Shown: positions 32,877 to 34,135 of the stretch, piece after piece
How the letters are laid out: every line of letters starts with the position of its first letter
How positions within the stretch are numbered: position 1 is the first letter of the stretch
Origin: Synergistaceae bacterium
Lineage (GTDB): Bacteria > Synergistota > Synergistia > Synergistales > Synergistaceae
Assembly: GCA_031290815.1 (NCBI GenBank)
Contig: JAISLO010000123.1
Location: 1 to 34,135, forward strand
DNA length: 34,135 nucleotides
Direction: 5' to 3'
Notes under the pieces: model-generated
Told to the model about the DNA's origin: nothing
The model's database searches: none
The model's input: the letters and a program-made list of their open reading frames with translations, nothing else
Translations under genes and position numbers: made by a program

Positions 32877-33665
32877 TCACATGCAGTGTATGCTCAGTCC
32901 GCCGTCGACCAGCATATCCAAGCCGCTGACATAAGAGGCGGCATCGGAAATCAAAAACAACGCGGCTTGAGCCTGCTCTTCGGCCGTTGCGTACCGACCG
33001 ATAGGGATATTGGCGCTGATGGCATCCATGGCTGCCTTTGGGTTGCTCGGGCTGAGCCCTTTATGGGTCTCATCGTTTATTGGCGTATCAGTGAGGCCGG
33101 GAAGCAGACTATTGACGCGAACCCCATACGCCGCGGCTTCCAATGCCGCACATCTGCTCATTGCCAATACGGCGCCCCTTGAAGTGGAGTACTCCAGCGT
33201 CTTTGCCATGCCGCGCACCGATAGAAGCGAGGCGGTATTCACAATCGCGCCGTATCCTTGGGCCTTCATGATCCTCAAAGTGTGTTTCAAAACATAGAAC
33301 GGGCCCAACACATTGTTTTCGATGACTTTTCTGAACTCTTCTGTGGGCATGTCAATTGTCTCGGCCATACAGGAGCCGATCCCAGCGTGATTGAAGCATC
33401 CGTCGATGCGACCAAACCTCTTGACAGTGTCTTGAAGCATCTTGATGACGCCATTCTCGTCGCACACATTCAAATGCACTGTCATCAACCGATCCTTCGC
33501 ATCCTGAAAATTCGCGTCTAATTCGTCCAGTCCTTTTTTTTCCTTGTCCACAGCGGTCACGCCAACAGCGCCGAGCTTGATCGAGAGACTTGCGAAAGCT
33601 CGCCCCATACCGCTAGCCGCACCGGTAACAACCAACACTTTGTTGTTCATATCATATAAATCCAT
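32877..33665 (-). CDS. Short-chain dehydrogenase/reductase with YxxxR in place of YxxxK
   Basis: 262 aa. NAD(P)-binding TGAASGMG (14-21), structural FNHAG (91-95), catalytic Ser146 (NTAS) and Tyr159, but the usual Lys at +4 is Arg163 (Y-S-T-S-R). C-terminal VRVNSLLPGLTDTP and SGLDMLVDGG are normal. Start ATG 33665 follows AGAGGTG, whereas the upstream TTG overlaps the previous stop. The Lys-to-Arg change could lower activity or alter the proton relay. It lies between another SDR and the OYE-type enzyme. Confidence 0.85.
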   Translation of the reverse strand: MDLYDMNNKVLVVTGAASGMGRAFASLSIKLGAVGVTAVDKEKKGLDELDANFQDAKDRLMTVHLNVCDENGVIKMLQDTVKRFGRIDGCFNHAGIGSCMAETIDMPTEEFRKVIENNVLGPFYVLKHTLRIMKAQGYGAIVNTASLLSVRGMAKTLEYSTSRGAVLAMSRCAALEAAAYGVRVNSLLPGLTDTPINDETHKGLSPSNPKAAMDAISANIPIGRYATAEEQAQAALFLISDAASYVSGLDMLVDGGLSIHCM

Positions 33666-33679
33666 ATAATCACCTCTTA

Positions 33680-34135
33680 TCAAGCGACGATCAGTCCGCC
33701 GTCTATCAGGATCGTGTCTCCGTGGATATAAGAGGATTCGTCGCTGGCGAGAAAGAGAATCAGGCTTGTAGTATCCTCGACAGTGCCGACGCGTCCGGCT
33801 GGCGTTCCGTTAATCGCAGTCATGAAATCAGGGTTATTCAACAGATCGGTCACCATACCTGTTTTTATAAGCCCAGGACAGACTGTATTCGCCCGGATGC
33901 CATTTTTGCCGAGTTCGGCAGTGATCTGCATCGTCAGCCCGATCACCGCGTGCTTCGAACATGTGTAAGCCGCCCCGCCTCCTCCGCCTTCCACGCCGGC
34001 CGCCGAAGCTATATTTACGATGACTCCCTTTTTTCTCTCCAACATTCCAGGAACGGCATATTTGCAGCACATGAATGAACCCTTCACATTCAGGTCGAGA
34101 GCATGATCGAACAACTCTTCCGTCTGTTCGCAGAA
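33680..34135 (-). CDS. Short-chain dehydrogenase/reductase, C-terminal part (cut by window edge)
   Basis: 152 codons are open to the window edge. The true N-terminus is outside, and TTG 34114 is an internal Leu codon. Seen: LDLNVKGSFMCCKYAVPGML, the Ser site (VNIASAAG), the catalytic Y-T-C-S-K motif intact, GIRANTVCPGLIKTGM, and SYIHGDTILIDGG. A typical classical SDR acting on a hydroxy/keto substrate with NAD(P). First gene of the visible cluster. TGA at 33682-33680 lies just before the next gene's Shine-Dalgarno. Confidence 0.9.
   Translation of the reverse strand, partial: FCEQTEELFDHALDLNVKGSFMCCKYAVPGMLERKKGVIVNIASAAGVEGGGGGAAYTCSKHAVIGLTMQITAELGKNGIRANTVCPGLIKTGMVTDLLNNPDFMTAINGTPAGRVGTVEDTTSLILFLASDESSYIHGDTILIDGGLIVA

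Overview
The window most likely comes from a strictly anaerobic, amino-acid- or peptide-using bacterium with a chromosome of roughly 55-60% GC. The Synergistota are my best guess. The clues are an oxygen-independent (cobalt-early) corrinoid operon, a rubredoxin-first reverse rubrerythrin, a dipeptide-type ABC system tied to amino-acid enzymes, and a lipoprotein whose mature end starts with a glycine run. This is an inference, because no marker gene fixes the taxon.

Layout. (a) 1-1500 is a decayed or mobile-rich edge: the start of an IS1595-like transposase, a frameshifted lipoprotein gene, GC-rich palindromes and a (TGCC)14 tract. (b) 1524-3474 holds a reverse rubrerythrin and a Cys/Met-metabolism PLP lyase. 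(c) 3590-11198, minus strand, is one operon read from 11198 downward: an aspartoacylase-type deacylase, DppA, DppB, DppC, an ornithine-cyclodeaminase-family enzyme, DppD, DppF and an AhpD/CMD protein. It looks like uptake and breakdown of an acylated or cyclic amino-acid derivative. (d) 11529-15106, minus strand, is a BtuCDF-type corrinoid or chelate importer plus an extra multi-pass membrane protein. (e) 15504-27504, plus strand, is a tightly overlapped corrinoid operon: cbiC, cbiD, cbiET, cbiFG, cbiH, cbiJ-hemC, cobA-hemD, hemB, cbiB and a cobD-like gene. (f) 27564-28582, minus strand, is an MBL-fold hydrolase preceded by a 27-codon coupled ORF. It is followed by a tRNA-Leu(GAG) gene on the plus strand. 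(g) 29393-30793 is a DASS/SLC13 transporter behind an AT-rich gap. (h) 30933-34135, minus strand, holds two short-chain dehydrogenases and an Old-Yellow-Enzyme/dienoyl-CoA-reductase-type flavoprotein.

Working together: hemB, hemC and hemD are embedded in the corrinoid operon and fused to corrin genes (cbiJ-hemC, cobA-hemD). The operon therefore makes its own uroporphyrinogen III and sends it directly into corrin. The divergent BtuCDF-like operon imports corrinoid or a related chelate. The operon lacks cbiL, a cobaltochelatase (cbiK/cbiX), cbiA, cbiP and cobU/S/T, which must lie elsewhere if the pathway is complete.

The most interesting points are the leader of the corrinoid operon (two alternative hairpins ending in a G6T7 run, and a tandem imperfect repeat, without a recognisable B12 riboswitch core), the cbiJ-hemC fusion, the added membrane protein of the btu operon, the deacylase/cyclodeaminase/Dpp operon, and the short coupled ORF before the MBL gene.
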